Below, piece after piece: positions 22,960 through 35,500 of a stretch of 64,000 bases of DNA. Below the pieces are notes generated by a model that ran no database searches, had not been told where the DNA came from, and was given only the letters and a program-made list of their open reading frames with translations. Numbering within the stretch: position 1 is the stretch's first letter; each line of letters begins with the position of its first letter. The stretch lies in the NCBI RefSeq assembly GCF_000471905.2, contig NW_006498507.1, positions 2,907,420 to 2,971,419 on the forward strand, read 5' to 3'. This DNA is from Amborella trichopoda. Its lineage: Eukaryota; Streptophyta; Magnoliopsida; Amborellales; Amborellaceae. The position numbers and the translations under genes are program-made.

Positions 22960-25570
22960 GAAAGAACTTATAGTATGTCCAAATGAACTTTGAAGTTGGT
23001 TGTTACAAATATTTATATTGATATGTGAAAATAGCAAAGGCGGTGCCTAACTCGTCCTCAGGTGGATTTGAATCTCTCTCTCACACTCAAAGAGGTGGAA
23101 TTGGATCTTTGAGTCACCCACTTTTTTCTTTATAAACAGTTTTAGTCTCTTTTTGTTCTGTTTTATTTGATATGATTTAATATTCGCGCCTAGGAAAGGG
23201 AAGTGGTGACTTTGGTGCACATCAAAACCTCTTTGTTTGATGCTAGAGAATTCGGGTGCCACTCCCCAACAAACCGCTCACCATTTTTCTTGTGACAAGG
23301 ACCAAAATTCGAAGTGTCTTTCCGTGTGGAAAGAAGAGAGAGAGAGAAGGTAAGCTGCTTTACCAAACCCAAGAACAATTTACTAAGTCTTAGAATGTGT
23401 TCTAAATGGAAGATGTATATGACAATGACTAAGTTTGCTCTTTTTTTTGTGGAAGGGGTTTGGCGCTTTTAGCCGGCCAATTTATTCAATGTGATTTCCT
23501 TCAAAAAAAAAATAAATAAATAAATCTTTTTTTAAGTTTTCTTTTCGAAACTAAACCATCAAAATCATTAATTAAAAAAATGAAAAGATTTTGAAGCTTA
23601 AAAATAGATCATTTAATCTGTACTATATTTTGAAGTGCAAAATCTGGACCTAAAACAAAAATTTGTCTAATGTGATTTGGTAGTGTTGTAGATCATTTGA
23701 TCTCTAAGACGAATTTTAGGACGGAACTATTTGGTGTTATCAAGCCACTCATCGAACTGCTTAAGGGTCTTCAGTCAAGAACGGTTTGAATGTTAGGAAG
23801 ATGTTGCAGAATATATACTCTTTTTTTCCCAAATTACTCCTTTACCCTAGGGAGTTGTTGCAGAATATATGCTCCTGCAGAAGCATGCTATACACCCTCA
23901 AGATTTGGAATTAGGGTTCTTGTATAAAGATTAATTGTGCAAAAAATATTTTAACATGAAAAAATTCCTTCATGTTGTTAGATTTGGAAATATTTTCACA
24001 ATAATTGATTCTAATGCATCTTTTCACACAAATTGAGGGCAAATTGGTGCAGAAGTATTCTCACACATAACCACATAAGATATTTTTTTTCACACGAAAA
24101 TATTTCTTGAGATATATTTTCAAACGAATCAAACGTGTCCTGAGAGTAAGAAAATGTGTAAAACAGAAAAAAGGAATGGATCAGTTAACCTCTATGCAAA
24201 AGAGTAACACTACTGGATCAAAGGCCCCGTGGGTAGGGTCGAAAGTGAGCCAGCCCTGGCCCTAGCCCAGCCCCAATCCCCATATGGCATGCCTAGGCCA
24301 TTGATTTTATCAACTGACTCAAAATTGCCAATCCAACTTGAAAAAAGAATCCATGGAATCACTCAATTTTTCAAATTTTAACTTTTTAATTCCTTTTAAG
24401 TAGAAGAAGAAGTTCTTCATCCAACAGAACACAAGACCTCATATTGTTGCATCCCAACAGCTGACTATATCTCGATCTGGCTAAACAATTATCCATGTCG
24501 AACCGAAATCGGATCCTCCCCAAGTCAGGACGGATCCATTTTCTACGTACTGCATGTGAATTGGCATGTCCAAGGAATAAAGACATGAAATGGAATTATT
24601 ATTATTATTTTTCGTACAATCATTATTTTTTTCGTACAATTGCAGTGGGGTGTCGTATAATAAATGAGTTATTGAGCACACATGTAAATCGTGACGTAGG
24701 TACAGCACAAGGAATTTTTGTTTTGAGGTTTTATGGGCATCGGTGTTGAACCCCAAGACAAAAGTTAGTGGCGATCAACAACCAAGCTTCTACTTTTTGA
24801 CCTAAAACTTCTCTCATCTAACATTGTATTTAGTTTCACAAATTGAAGGTTTAATTTAGGAGATTGTATATTTTGAGAATATTTATTTTTTATATAAGGA
24901 GATTAGAATCATTTTTTGCCAAATCTAATAGATGAAAGTGCATCTAAACATTCGAGTAAGTTAATTTTGGATTTGGTCCCCAAACAATGACACATTCTCA
25001 ATCACCCAATTTCAAATCAACGGCCAACTATGATTGTGACTTCCGTGTATTAAAATAAATGGTTTTATTGTATCCATTTCTTTAACTTAAAACATGTATT
25101 TGCTCAAGCTCAAAACATGCAGAAGTAGTGAGATAAGATATAGGGGCTTATTAACCTACCGAGAGTATGTAGAGCAAATTGGTGCATCTGGGTTCGTATA
25201 ACCAACCAACCAACCTCAAATAGTTAGAGAAAAACTTTGATGATGATTTGCTCAAGCTAAAAAAATATAAGTTGATTATTAGCTTGAAAGGGAAAATATA
25301 AGTTGATTACTGTCTCTCTCTTTTGTTTTATTGGCCTCCAACTTGGGATTAAGTGGGAAAGGGGTTGGGGTCGTAGTGGTAGCACCCCGACACCTTAGTC
25401 ACCACATTGTGATTTTCATTCCCATCACAAACACCACCCCATTACTTCTAACTTGAAAAGGGGTTGTGATTTCCATTCCCATCATTAACGCCAAGTGGTA
25501 GCACCCCTGGCACACTAATTACCATATTGTGATTTTCATTCCCATCACTAATACCATCCCAATAATACTT
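22960..25570. other. Unassigned stretch with repeat scraps
   Basis: It contains a partial GGGCC-type MITE (about 24225-24300), an M4-like element (about 24835-25085), an RTE LINE 3' tail (about 25195-25247, ending in GATGATGAT) and a block with GGGTTGGGGTCGTAGTGG (25350-25570) related to sequence at 56890. A duplicated GTTGCAGAATATAT(A/G)CTC lies at 23800-23875. No gene supported. Confidence 0.45.
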
Positions 25571-25583
25571 TCAAAAAGCTAAT

Positions 25584-25712
25584 TGCAAAAAGCTAACTCA
25601 CCATTTTTTGGGTAATTCAGTTGGGATGATAGGCCCGTACCCATTTTTTGCAAAAAGCTAACTCACCATTTTTTGGGTAATTCAATTGGGATGACAGGCC
25701 GGTACCCATTTT
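25584..25712 (+). repeat. Tandem duplication, unit about 65 bp
   Basis: The block GCAAAAAGCTAACTCACC through GGTAATTCA(G/A)TTGGGATGA occurs twice in direct orientation, followed each time by GGCC(C/G)GTACCCATTTTT. Confidence 0.8.
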
Positions 25713-26640
25713 TAATTAATTAATGGTTTTTGAAGTTGTCAATTAGAATAGAAGCCACAATGTGCAAATGAGATATGGGGTGTGCTACCACAACCATCTC
25801 AGCCCCTTTCCCACAAAATTATCCCAAAAAAAAACCTCGGGATCAAGTTCAATCCTCGGTTTTGCATGGGACAAGATGGAAGGAAATGATCATAACATGA
25901 AAATAACGGGCGTTGTGACGTTAAAGAATCCCATGGGTTACGTTACATGACTGCAAGGAGAACGTTCGAATGAGTTTCCGTTTAAATGTGATTCATCTTT
26001 TAAAAATTTATATTTAGAACTCTTCATGCATTTCTACTTTTATGATTTATAGCTCAAACCACATCATTAAAAAAGTTATCACATGGGTGTGAGACTTGAT
26101 TTTTCTATAGATCCGTGCCAAATTTAATGGTGATTCCTTTAGGATCGACTTTTCTATAAATCCGTGCCAAATTTAATGGTGATCTTTTGAGGTCAACTTT
26201 TCTATAGATTCGTATAAAGATCCGTGCCAAATTTAATGGTGATCATTTGGGTCCTATACATAATATTAAATTTAACAATATCTCTAGAAAAGTTAAATGT
26301 TATACTGTAAAATCTCATTCTATAGAGTGCTTTCGAAAAATTACTATTAAATTTGATCCAGAACGCTAAAAAAATCAAATCCCACGCTTTAGAGTCTGAC
26401 TCTATGCTTTGTTGTTTGTACAGTCTTACTTTGGTTTAAAGGGCCAACTTGACACGTGACTTCACCCTTGGTTTAAACGGAAAACTTTACTTGTGGCTTC
26501 ATCCACATGTAACGTGTATGTGATCCCAACTCGTAGTCGTTAGATTTGAAACTTTGTTTTAGGGGAAAACATTACATGTAGCTTCATCCACATGTAACGT
26601 GTATGTGACCCCGACTGGTAGCCGTTAGATTTGAGTGGAC
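25713..26640. other. Spacer with two internally duplicated repeats
   Basis: At 26070-26290 a relative of the 13160 MITE contains the unit GATCCGTGCCAAATTTAATG three times. At about 26485-26640 a block with CATCCACATGTAACGTGTAT is duplicated. No gene seen. Confidence 0.55.
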
Positions 26641-27060
26641 AATACAGATTGCTTCAGTTATAGTGTCGTAAGTTATCTCCTGTGTGTCACTCAAATTATG
26701 TAATTTTTATTTTTTATTTTATAATTAAGTTTGCAATAAATTTTAGAGTGTTCACCCACGTGATTAAAATAATAAAAAAATATTCATAATGAGGAAAAAT
26801 TACTAGAATACACCCTGAAATTGCAGGGGCATTTTGTTTGTTTATTTTTATCAAAAATAATTTTTTTTGTTTTTTCCATGCACGACAAGATCGACACAAT
26901 AAGGTAGGAGGTCGCTCCAAATTTTGCTCAAAAATTTTTTGTAGAAAAATAATAAAAAATAAAAAACATTTGAACATAGCTCGTGAAATGAGCAATTCCA
27001 AATGTATAGTTAAATTGGATGGCTGGGAGGTCAAGGCATATAATATTATTAACATGTAGG
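26640..27060. mobile_element. Probable divergent M2-type MITE
   Basis: The core CACCCTGAAATTGCAGGGGC followed by ATTTTGTTTG matches the M2 core in arrangement, and outer GTTAGATTTGAG and AAATTGGATGGCTGG blocks are inverted. The ends are worn. The 118-residue open frame here is an accident of the AT-rich sequence. Confidence 0.4.
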
Positions 27061-27094
27061 TGATGCACATATAAAATTTTCATATTTAGTTAAA

Positions 27095-27488
27095 CGGTAC
27101 GGTTTGTATAAAATTGAGGCTCTAAATAATCAAAGTAAAGCATATTTTTAAATAGTATAAAGAAATGTGATTTCAATACTAAAAATCTTGATGATAGCTT
27201 TAAAATATATTTTTATCTCTAATTATAAAATTGAAAGCTTAAAAAATAGTGTAGATTAGGCCGATCTACAAAAATTTAAAAATCTTGAAAATTGACTGTC
27301 CAAAAATACGTTACATGATGCCCTATTTTCAAAACTTGAAATCCATTTTCTTCTCATGTCCATTCCTTTTGAAATCGAGATGATCAATTTGATGATATTT
27401 GAGCATCAAAACAACCTCTTCTAGTGAGATGTTTGAAGTGCACCCTAATTCGATTGTTTAGAACCTCACACTTGCATAAACTTTTTCC
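27095..27488 (+). mobile_element. MITE family M1, copy 5
   Basis: 394 bp from CGGTACGGTTTGTATAAAATT to AACTTTTTCC. Flanks TTAGTTAAA and TTAGTTTAA match at 8 of 9. It lies about 530 bp downstream of the 3' end of CASPL copy A. Confidence 0.8.
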
Positions 27489-28021
27489 TTAGTTTAATGC
27501 CCTCCGTCCGGAACCTTAATTAGGACTTAATTCGATACATAATATAATTGCTAAGGTTTAGGCTTCCAAAACAACCATATGGATAAATGTTCTAACTAAC
27601 TAGAGAGAGATATTGAAAAATCACAAACATTGAAGAAAGAAGAGAGAGAGTTCCCAAAATCACACACTTGAGAAATACTTGCCAATAGAGAGCATGAATA
27701 AAACATGGAATTATAGAGAGAGAGAGAGAGAGAGAGAGATAACAAAATCAAGAAAGAAGAAAATATGCATTGCACTAATATACTACACTAAATAGTGAGA
27801 AGTGTAACAAAAGAGAACAGGGCAAATAACCACAATGAAAATCAGAGTAACCACCTCATATCTCCCATAGAACTTCCATATGATTTTTTACTTATACAAT
27901 CAAACATCGAAATAATTGTGCTTTCTCTCTCTCTCTCTAATCATACATAGATCCTATACTATAATTTCAAGTTTTTTAAGGTAACTGACCAATATTTTCA
28001 CCTACTCCTTAATCTTAATGC
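27489..28021 (-). other. 3' flank of CASPL copy A
   Basis: AT-rich sequence with a (GA)n microsatellite at about 27715-27740 and another CT/GA tract at about 27920-27938. It probably includes the 3' untranslated region of copy A; no certain poly(A) signal was fixed. Confidence 0.4.
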
Positions 28022-28783
28022 TCAACTCCTCTGCCTGTTGGTGAAAAGCAGCATAAGGAGAAAGGATACAGCAAAAGATCCGTAAGAGAAAACCAGGGCC
28101 ACACCTGTACGGCTGCAAAACCTGTGGAAAGTGTTACAAATGGGTAGCCATCCACTGTGTTCATCTCCATTTTTGGCTACATAAGATATAGCAGTTGCGG
28201 CCGATAACCCAGCCATTAGCAAACACAACATCATCTGCATGTCCAAAGTCCAACGGTAAATCACCAAACGTCGAGAGATGATCTGCAATACATGAAACAA
28301 GAGAGAGACAGAGAGAGATGATCTGCAATACATGAAACGAGTCTTACCAGGTCGATAGTGTATACGAAGAAATGAAATCTTGGGTTGCACCTTGGATATT
28401 TGAGGAGGCAAACGAAGGGCAATGAAATCAATGAATATGCAGCTGCAATTCCATTTGCTACTACAAAAAACCTGAAAATCGCGAAGATGAATTGTTAGAA
28501 TTCCCTCCCATCTCTCTAGTAAAGAATGAATTGCAAATTGAACAATGTACTGGAGATTTTGGGGGCACCTGAGGGCAGAAGAGTAGCTATATTTAGCGGT
28601 GAATGGCGCGCCAAACAGAGTGATGGTTTGCTTTGAAGTGATCGTGATAAAAATGGCAGCTAAAGAAGCAATAGCTGCAATTAACCTCAGAAAAAGTTGA
28701 AATATGAAGAGGGTTTTATTAGGCTTTCCATTGGAGATTGGACATGCCTCTTGTTGGGATATCTTGGCCTGGTCTGTAGCCAT
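28022..28783 (-). CDS. CASPL1: CASP-like protein, CASPL1 type (copy A)
   Basis: Three exons on the - strand: 28783-28569, 28471-28348 and 28234-28022, joined at GT-AG introns of 97 and 113 bp. The protein is 183 aa. It has four predicted membrane helices (about residues 27-48, 73-96, 106-130 and 158-178) with short cytoplasmic ends, the DUF588/CASP-like layout. The conserved Arg in helix 1 (R33, FLRLIA) and Asp in helix 3 (D112, TIDL) are present, as is the second extracellular loop pattern GWLPICNTFHRFC with two cysteines. The length fits CASPL1 proteins (about 180-200 aa). Known CASPs scaffold membrane domains that guide lignin deposition, and CASPLs are broader plasma-membrane relatives. 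The subgroup is inferred (CASPL1F-like at a guess). A read-through frame exists across both introns, but the spliced product aligns with the other copies and the read-through does not. Confidence 0.88.
   Translation of the reverse strand: MATDQAKISQQEACPISNGKPNKTLFIFQLFLRLIAAIASLAAIFITITSKQTITLFGAPFTAKYSYSSALRCPQNLQYIVQFAIHSLLERWEGILTIHLRDFQVFCSSKWNCSCIFIDFIALRLPPQISKVQPKISFLRIHYRPGKTRFMYCRSSLSVSLLFHVLQIISRRLVIYRWTLDMQMMLCLLMAGLSAATAISYVAKNGDEHSGWLPICNTFHRFCSRTGVALVFSYGSFAVSFLLMLLFTNRQRS
28274..28338 (-). repeat. 40-bp tandem duplication inside intron 2 of copy A
   Basis: GATGATCTGCAATACATGAA occurs twice, 40 bp apart. On the - strand each copy contains a TATTGCAG acceptor-like site, upstream of the acceptor that keeps the family alignment (28235-28236). 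Confidence 0.8.
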
Positions 28784-28925
28784 TAATGACCTGAAAGAAG
28801 GTTGTGAAGCTTCTTGTAGAGAGACAGACTAATGAACCTTTTACAGATAGAGAGGAGAAAAGTGGGTTGTGCAGCTTGTATAGAGTGAGGAATTTCCTAG
28901 GGTTGCTGAGATGAGTTAGAGAGGG

Positions 28926-28933
28926 ATTTATAG
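28926..28933 (-). promoter_or_regulatory. TATA box of CASPL copy A
   Basis: CTATAAAT on the - strand, about 145 bp upstream of the ATG at 28783, with a GA/CT-rich leader between. The other three copies have a similar box at a similar distance. Confidence 0.55.
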
Positions 28934-29227
28934 AGTGGGTATGTTGGCAACTAGTTAGATTGCGATTTATTTATCAAATTGTATTATGTTTATTAACTGT
29001 GTGGAATTGAAAAGAGGGGCATGGCATGCGATAGTTCCAAGGGCTAAGGGTCAAATGCTCATTTTAAGGGGCAATGCTGAACTAGTCAAAGACGGTAAGG
29101 GGAAGTTGGAAACTCACATAATCCTAGGCCAACAAATTGTACATTTAATAATTAAACGTGCATTTGTGGTCTTGCAAGACCAATTTTAAGTTTGGTCTCT
29201 TAGGCGTTACATGTGGGGGTCCTTTTA
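28934..29227. other. Upstream flank of CASPL copy A
   Basis: No second gene; the 67-residue open frame at 28986-29189 has no recognisable features. Proximal promoter of copy A is the simplest reading. Confidence 0.35.
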
Positions 29228-29525
29228 TTATTACCATTACTTGAGCCTTATCCCAATTATTTGGGGGTTGGCTATATGATTCACATTCCACTATTCTTCT
29301 CTAAAGCCACACCGTCAAACCATAAGTCATCATATTTTTTCTCCATGCTTCCATCTATATTCTTTTTGGCATTGTTCTTGCCCTTTTAGAGGCTACCACT
29401 AAAATTAAATCGTTCCTCTTAACCAGTATTGTATTAGGTCTACGATGCATATAACCAACCTACCTAAGTCTACTTTTTATCATCTTATCGCTTATTGAAA
29501 CCACCCCTAAATCCTCTTGTAGATG
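29228..29525 (-). mobile_element. RTE-type LINE 3' fragment
   Basis: TTATCCCAATTATTTGGGGTTGG, in which AATT is flanked by CCCA and TGGG, followed by - strand sequence of the LINE 3' coding and tail region. Such CCCAA...TTGGG blocks are typical of the 3' end of plant RTE LINEs. A related piece is at 32335-32530. Confidence 0.55.
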
Positions 29526-29535
29526 TCACAATAGG

Positions 29536-30170
29536 TGAGACTTGGGCCGACCACCGTTGGCCTTAGGTCAACCCTAGTCCCCATAGGTTCGGCCATGACC
29601 GGGCCAAAAAGGCTGTGGCCCGGCCCGACCATAGAACTATCAAGGCAGAGGCCAAATAAAATTGAGAAAAAGCAAAAGAAGGTGATTGTTGATAGTTATA
29701 GAAACCAGATATTGAGGTTCTTATCTTGCATATTACAATATATTAAGTTTCCTATATCGAGTTTCCTATTTTGTGGAATTAATATTACAGTGAGATTTGT
29801 TTCCTAAAAGACAAATATTGTAACTCTATAAATCTCTGGTAAACTAGAGTAATCTCTATGAATGAGATATTTGTTTACCTTCGTAGACATATGTACCATT
29901 GCCGATTCTTCTTCTCTCTCTCATCCGTTTGTATTTCTTTTATTGTAAACTCTGCAATAATAAAGAAAAATAGGGCCTGGCCTTGCCAAGTAAAATTGAG
30001 AAAAAACAAAAGAAGACAAAGAAGAAAAAAAAAGCTAAGCAGGGCCGAATCGGGCCAACCATGGCCCAGGCCTGAGCCGGCCCTACCCTTGGCCTGGGAT
30101 TACCCAGCCCTCAAGCCACATTTCGTGGCCAAGGACCTAGTTTTTTAGGGCTGGACCGGCCAGGCTTCCC
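29536..30170. mobile_element. Two GGGCC-type hAT MITE copies with an LTR-like insert between
   Basis: GC-rich blocks at 29536-29680 and 29969-30170 share AAAATTGAGAAAAA and repeated GGCC motifs. Between them, 29683-29957 starts TGATTGTTGATAG and has a TATAAATCTC promoter-like block, suggestive of a copia solo LTR. No clean target duplication was found, so the LTR call is tentative. Confidence 0.45.
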
Positions 30171-31914
30171 TCGTATAGGGGGGTTCTTTATGAGCTGAAA
30201 ATTTTCACAGCATCTTTGAACCATGTAATCAAATTCAACGGATGAAAAAAATATTTTGGGGTTATTAAAACCCTTAATATTCAAGTCATGGTGTAGATAG
30301 GTGATGGTCGAGAGCCAATTTTGCAGGAGTATTTGGACCTTATTATGGGCCACGCTTTTTGTTATAGTGATATTAGAGATGTATAAAGGCGATTTGGGAG
30401 TCCCTAAAAGCATCCACGATGGGGGAGTGTTTTGGTTGTGGAACGAAATGTACAAATTGGTCCAGCGAGAGTACCCCATATTCCAATAGGAATCGAAAAA
30501 ACAAGCCCCGCGTGATACGTTACACGGATGGACCTCGCGCTTATGATTTTTGGGGGAAATTTTGAGGAAGAATAAAAAAGGCAAGGCAGGGCAGGGCAGG
30601 GCAGGGCAGGGCAGGGCAATGTCAAGTCGGTGTTTGAAGGCACGAAATTCTATTGGCGATGGTTGGCACGAAAGGTCAAAAATTGGTGTTGCAGTGGTCC
30701 GTTCTGCCATCATTCAATTTTTTTCTTTTCGTTAGCGTAGAGAGAGGAACTTCAATGATAATTCGTCGTTAGCGAGTAGGTAAATAATAAAAAAATTAGG
30801 TAGACCAAAACATCTGTAATAAATCGATTTGAATTTAAAAGAAATCAGAATATGGGTCATCAAAAAATAAAGTAAACTAAGACATCGTAGACAATTGGAT
30901 CTGGTTCAAATAAACATAGTGAAAAATCGGATACTTAATGAAACAATATAAGATTATGATTTACAACTATTGTATACATATATTAAAGCCATTAAACAAC
31001 ACTTTTATAGCCTTATTAGTGTTATTAGAGTAATACATAATAATCTATTGATGAAACTTTCAATAAATCCAGCAATAATGTTTACTCTGTTGTCACATCA
31101 TAAAACATATCATAGATTTATTTAAAGCACAAAATAAATCGAAAATAACAAATAAGAACTAATTAGTAAATAACAAGCACTATGAACCAATGTATATAAT
31201 TATTTTTCAAAGAAAAAGAATAAAATATGCCCTCAATATAGGATTGCAGCTAATTAAAAGAAAAAGTAAAGACCAAAAAATGTAAAATAGTGGCTCATCC
31301 AAAAAATAAAATGTTGTATACACCAATAAAATATAAAACCAAAAAATAACATATGAAATTAATCAAACTTCCCTATACATAAAAAAAAAAAATAATAATA
31401 AAAAAATCTTAAGAAATTGTGAATCTCGCACTGAATTCCTAACTACATAAATCTTTAGTATCATTGAATCTTTCTCTTGCCTTTTATAAAGACGTTATGG
31501 GTTTAAAGAAAAAAAATAGATTTTTCATGAGATTACTCTTCTTCTTATTCTGCCTAATTATTTTAAGATATATGATTGTTTTAATTTTTTTTTTTTTTGA
31601 GGAATATATTGCTTGTATTTTTTCATACTATTTTTTAAAAGGGAACTCATCAGTGAAAATGTTTATGGAATTTTTTGTTAAATCAAGATTCTTAATTAAC
31701 TTCCGTTGTTAATATACTTATCTTTAAATAAAAATTTAATAATATTTAATTAGTGAAGAAATAAAATTATAGGGAAGAGGTTTTTTTGAAAAACGATAAA
31801 ATACAAATTTATATCGATTCCATTAAAAAACGTGAATTTTTGAAGATTTTGAAAAAATCATGTTTTTAATGGAGACTTGCTTACTATGGTCTCTATATAC
31901 ATATTTATGGACAT
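30171..31914. other. Unassigned AT-rich stretch with GGGCA minisatellite
   Basis: A GGGCA pentanucleotide run (about seven units) lies at about 30580-30618. The rest, especially 30780-31900, is very AT-rich with no gene. The 200-residue frame on the - strand at 30111-30713 reads through the minisatellite and a MITE and is not a gene. Confidence 0.45.
30580..30618 (+). repeat. GGGCA minisatellite
   Basis: GGCAAGGCAGGGCAGGGCAG and onward: about seven near-perfect 5-bp units. Confidence 0.85.
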
Positions 31915-32290
31915 GGGTGTGGTTTGCATAGTGGGTCAACTTTACGTTAAAAAAAAGAAGTAAGGTGCACCTCTAAATTTTGCATAATGTGTCAGTTTTG
32001 GTATAAAAAATCTTTATAATTGCCTGAAAATCTATTTTCAATTCTAATTATGAAATTTAAAGCTAAAAAAATAATGCGCGATCGAGTATATCTAAACATA
32101 CTTGAAAGTCTTAAAAATGGATAGTCCAGATATTTTGTTACATGATGCATAATTTGTATCACTTCAAATCCTTTTTTTATTTGTAACCATACACCTCGTG
32201 GTCAAGATGATCATAGTTTTCTAACATTTCCGATGGGTTTTTAAACTACGGCATACTTCTACACTATAAAATTGATCTTATATAATTTTT
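31915..32290 (+). mobile_element. Divergent M1-type MITE, copy 6
   Basis: Starts GGGTGTGGTTTGCATAG, contains AAGGTGCACCTCTAAATTTT and TCGTGGTCAAGATGATC, and ends CTTCTACACTATAAAATTGA then CTTATATAATTTTTAG. The right flank is a (GA)n tract, so no duplication can be read. Confidence 0.65.
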
Positions 32291-32334
32291 AGAGAGAGAG
32301 AGAGATAAAGCTTTTTTCCCAACGAATCCCAATC

Positions 32335-32530
32335 CGTCATTTTACTCTATTAAGGGTCATAGCTTTAGTGAGACCATAAGTCTCCATATCTTTTATCACT
32401 ACTTCCAACCATATTCTTTTGGGCCTATACCTTGCTCTTTTTGAAGCCCTCCACTTGAATTAATTCTCACCTTTTAACATGTGCGATATAGGCCAAATTA
32501 AGTGGCCTCTTTAGTGACACAAAATGTTAT
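32335..32530 (-). mobile_element. RTE-type LINE fragment
   Basis: Similar to 29280-29480: CCATAAGTCTCCATATCTTT, CCAACCATATTCTTTTGGGC and following blocks. It is short, decayed and without open frames. Confidence 0.45.
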
Positions 32531-35500
32531 TCAACCTTCACAAACTTAATCCTCATAAAAATCGATTATAGTCAAAGATAGAAGCGCAAAAGATGCAAAT
32601 TGTGTCTTATGACGTAAATAGATGCTTAAGCTTTTGCAGTTCTAGGCATAACTTAATATACTTCTACATAAAACGTAACAGTAAAAATTGACATGAAAAA
32701 TATGAAAATTGTTCTTCAGGCATGAAATGCCGCGGTGAAGCTATTTCAATAATGGGAACCTCTTTCGCAGTCCCATGGGACCAAATTGGACATTTGGTCT
32801 TACCGGCAGCGCTCTTTATTGTGGGAGGTATGCCTTGTTTGAAACTTGATCTCTTATTCAACTTCCTATCACTTATTTTTTAGCTCTTAAAACCCTATAT
32901 TTGGTAGTCAATCTTAGTGCCGGATTTGATTTGGAGTGATTTTTTGTGGTGGAAGATAATTTCTTTTCTTTTCATTCCTTTTCTTATTTCTTTTCACATG
33001 AACCAAGAGATGCATAAGGATGACTTGCTTCGAGGTGCAAGTCCCCTAACATGATGTTTTTGGACGTGAGACTAATAATACAATTTCAACCCACGAGTCT
33101 ACAAAATGTTTTTCAACAGATTCAATTATCAAGGATAACAAGAGGGTATAAATGATGTGCTTTTTATTTTTCTTGTTTGTGGGTCATTGGGGAGAGGGCC
33201 CGACCGTCAGTAGGAATTGAGCGTAGGACGTAACGTCGTAAATCATGTGCCATTTACAATATGAAATGATATTAACATTTGATTGATGAGACAAAAGCCT
33301 GATAAGACAATTTAAAAAAAAAAAAGTCAGAGGATGATTGACACGTAACGGCAACTTGTCAAATTTTAATTGTTAAAAGACAGGAAAGAGAGAAATTTCA
33401 GCCATTTGTTCATGTTTTAAGGCCATTGACATGCATTTAAACTATCGGTGGTGGTGTCATGCCATTTAGATTAGACTTAACAACAAAAACGTTATTCTTT
33501 ACATTTCATTTCATGCAACTGCATGCCTTAGTCTAAACCCCTAGTCGTCACAATTTTGTCTGGCATAAGCCTCCCACCTTAGTTTTTGTTTGCAGATGCC
33601 ACGAGCAAATTGCTTTGAAGAGTTTTCTTATGAGAAATGTTCGCAACCAGTATTGCCAGTTGGTTAGCTCACTGCATCGGTTAGAGGTTTGATCCAATGG
33701 AAATTGATTTTTCTACTTGATGTCAAATAGGATTTCAAAAATAATATAAATTATAAATTATATTAAAAAAAGAATTGTCCAATCATAATTTTTTGGTCCA
33801 TATAGTTGGAATAACCAATCTAACTGACCAAAACTGGTCCAATATTGATTACGACCGGTTCTTTTGATCAAAACGAACTTTCGCTTAAAAGATTCCGTTA
33901 GGCTCGAGTCGACTGTCTGGCCTATTGTTGCGCCAGTCCGGTCTAGTCTTGACAATTTTACTTGTACCCCACCTTATTTTCTTCCTAAGTTAGCAATGGA
34001 AATCAATCTTGAGAGGTGGTCATGCTAAAAGATAATTCAAATAAATTTATTCTGATTTTTGGATATCCAATGCTACCATTTGAGTATTCCATGGTGTACT
34101 AGGGTTCCCCTAGAGTTAATCTATCTCTAACTTGTGGTAAAATCTCACATAGGGTGATAATGACATGATCCTCTGGGAATCAGGATTGCCTAGTTCCTAG
34201 GATTCTATTTTTTTTTTAAAAAAAATAGTCTATGTCCTATGCCTAAGTCATAGACCCTATCAAACAAAAAATTTATTCAAGTTACACAAAACTTAATCAT
34301 CATCACCCGAACTTATCTCAAATATTTCGGGTCGACAGAGTTGCACAAACTTAATCTCCATTTAAAATTGTTCATAATCAAAGATTGAAGCGCAAAGGAC
34401 ACTAATTGTCTTATCGCGTATATAAAAATACACACTCAAGTTTTTACAATTCTAGAGATAACTTCAGATAAGTCTACGTAAAACATAACAGTAAAAAATT
34501 GACATGAAGCATATGAAAATTGTTCTTTGGGTGTGAGACAACACTTTGAAGCTATTTCAACAAGGAAATTGTTTCTATGGGCTGTAATGGTTACACCACA
34601 ACTTTTGGGTTCCGAACATTACATCTGTATTGGTCCATATCATTTGGCTCAAGTGAATTCACTAAAATGATGAAATTACGCTCACTTGATCTAGTTATCG
34701 AACTCAAAAAATATGTTTTTCACTAAAGTTTCTTGTTTTAGGTTTGGACAAGCGCCTACTTCTCTTTCCAAGTAGATTAAGAGTTAGCTTTTTTAACGTG
34801 TTAGTGGGGTGGTATTAATTGTGGGAATGGAAACCAAAATGTGGTGCCTAAAGTGTGGGGGTGCTACCATCACGACCCCAGCACCTTCCCCGTGAGTAGG
34901 TACTTGAGTGAATGATGATGCTAAAATAATTACTTTAATAATAAATTGCTTCATTTGATGACCTTAATGATTAATTATGGTGCTATGATCATTCTAATTC
35001 TATTTTCTCCATTTTCCGGTCGCCAAATTATAAATAAATGACACCGTTGTGAAAATTTATACCTTACTATGTGATGAATTGTATTATAATGACTGAAATT
35101 CAAAACATAATCATAAGCATGAAATCAAATAAAAATTAACAAAATATAGTAAATTATCTACAACAAATATGAACATTAAAAATTAATAAATTATTTCTTC
35201 ATCTACAAGAAATATTCTAAAATTAGATCTCAACCAATGTAAAAAAAAATCGAACTGGAATGGTCAACCAGACATGGACCTGGAAGTTGTTCAATTGGCC
35301 TAATTGGTAAACCAGTTGTTTCAATCATTCTAACTGGGCAACTCGAAGGCAGTCAAAAAAGTGTTAAAAATAAAAAATAAAAAAAGTTTAATAATATACG
35401 AAAAGTACATTTAAAGAATAATTAACCAAAACACATCTAAATGAAGTTGACAATTACTAGAAAATAAAATCGAGAATTGAGTTGTGCCAAGGGGTATTTC

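Noticed and set aside
26714-27070. 118-residue open frame on the - strand with hydrophobic stretches
   Set aside because: It lies within an M2-like repeat in AT-rich DNA; there is no conserved pattern and overlapping frames exist on the other strand.
28022-28783. Intronless 253-residue reading of CASPL copy A
   Set aside because: The extra residues correspond to two introns with proper GT-AG borders; the spliced version aligns with copies B, C and D and has the normal family length.
30111-30713. 200-residue open frame on the - strand
   Set aside because: It runs across the GGGCA minisatellite and the end of a GC-rich MITE, giving repetitive Pro-Cys-Ala-Leu residues and no domain.
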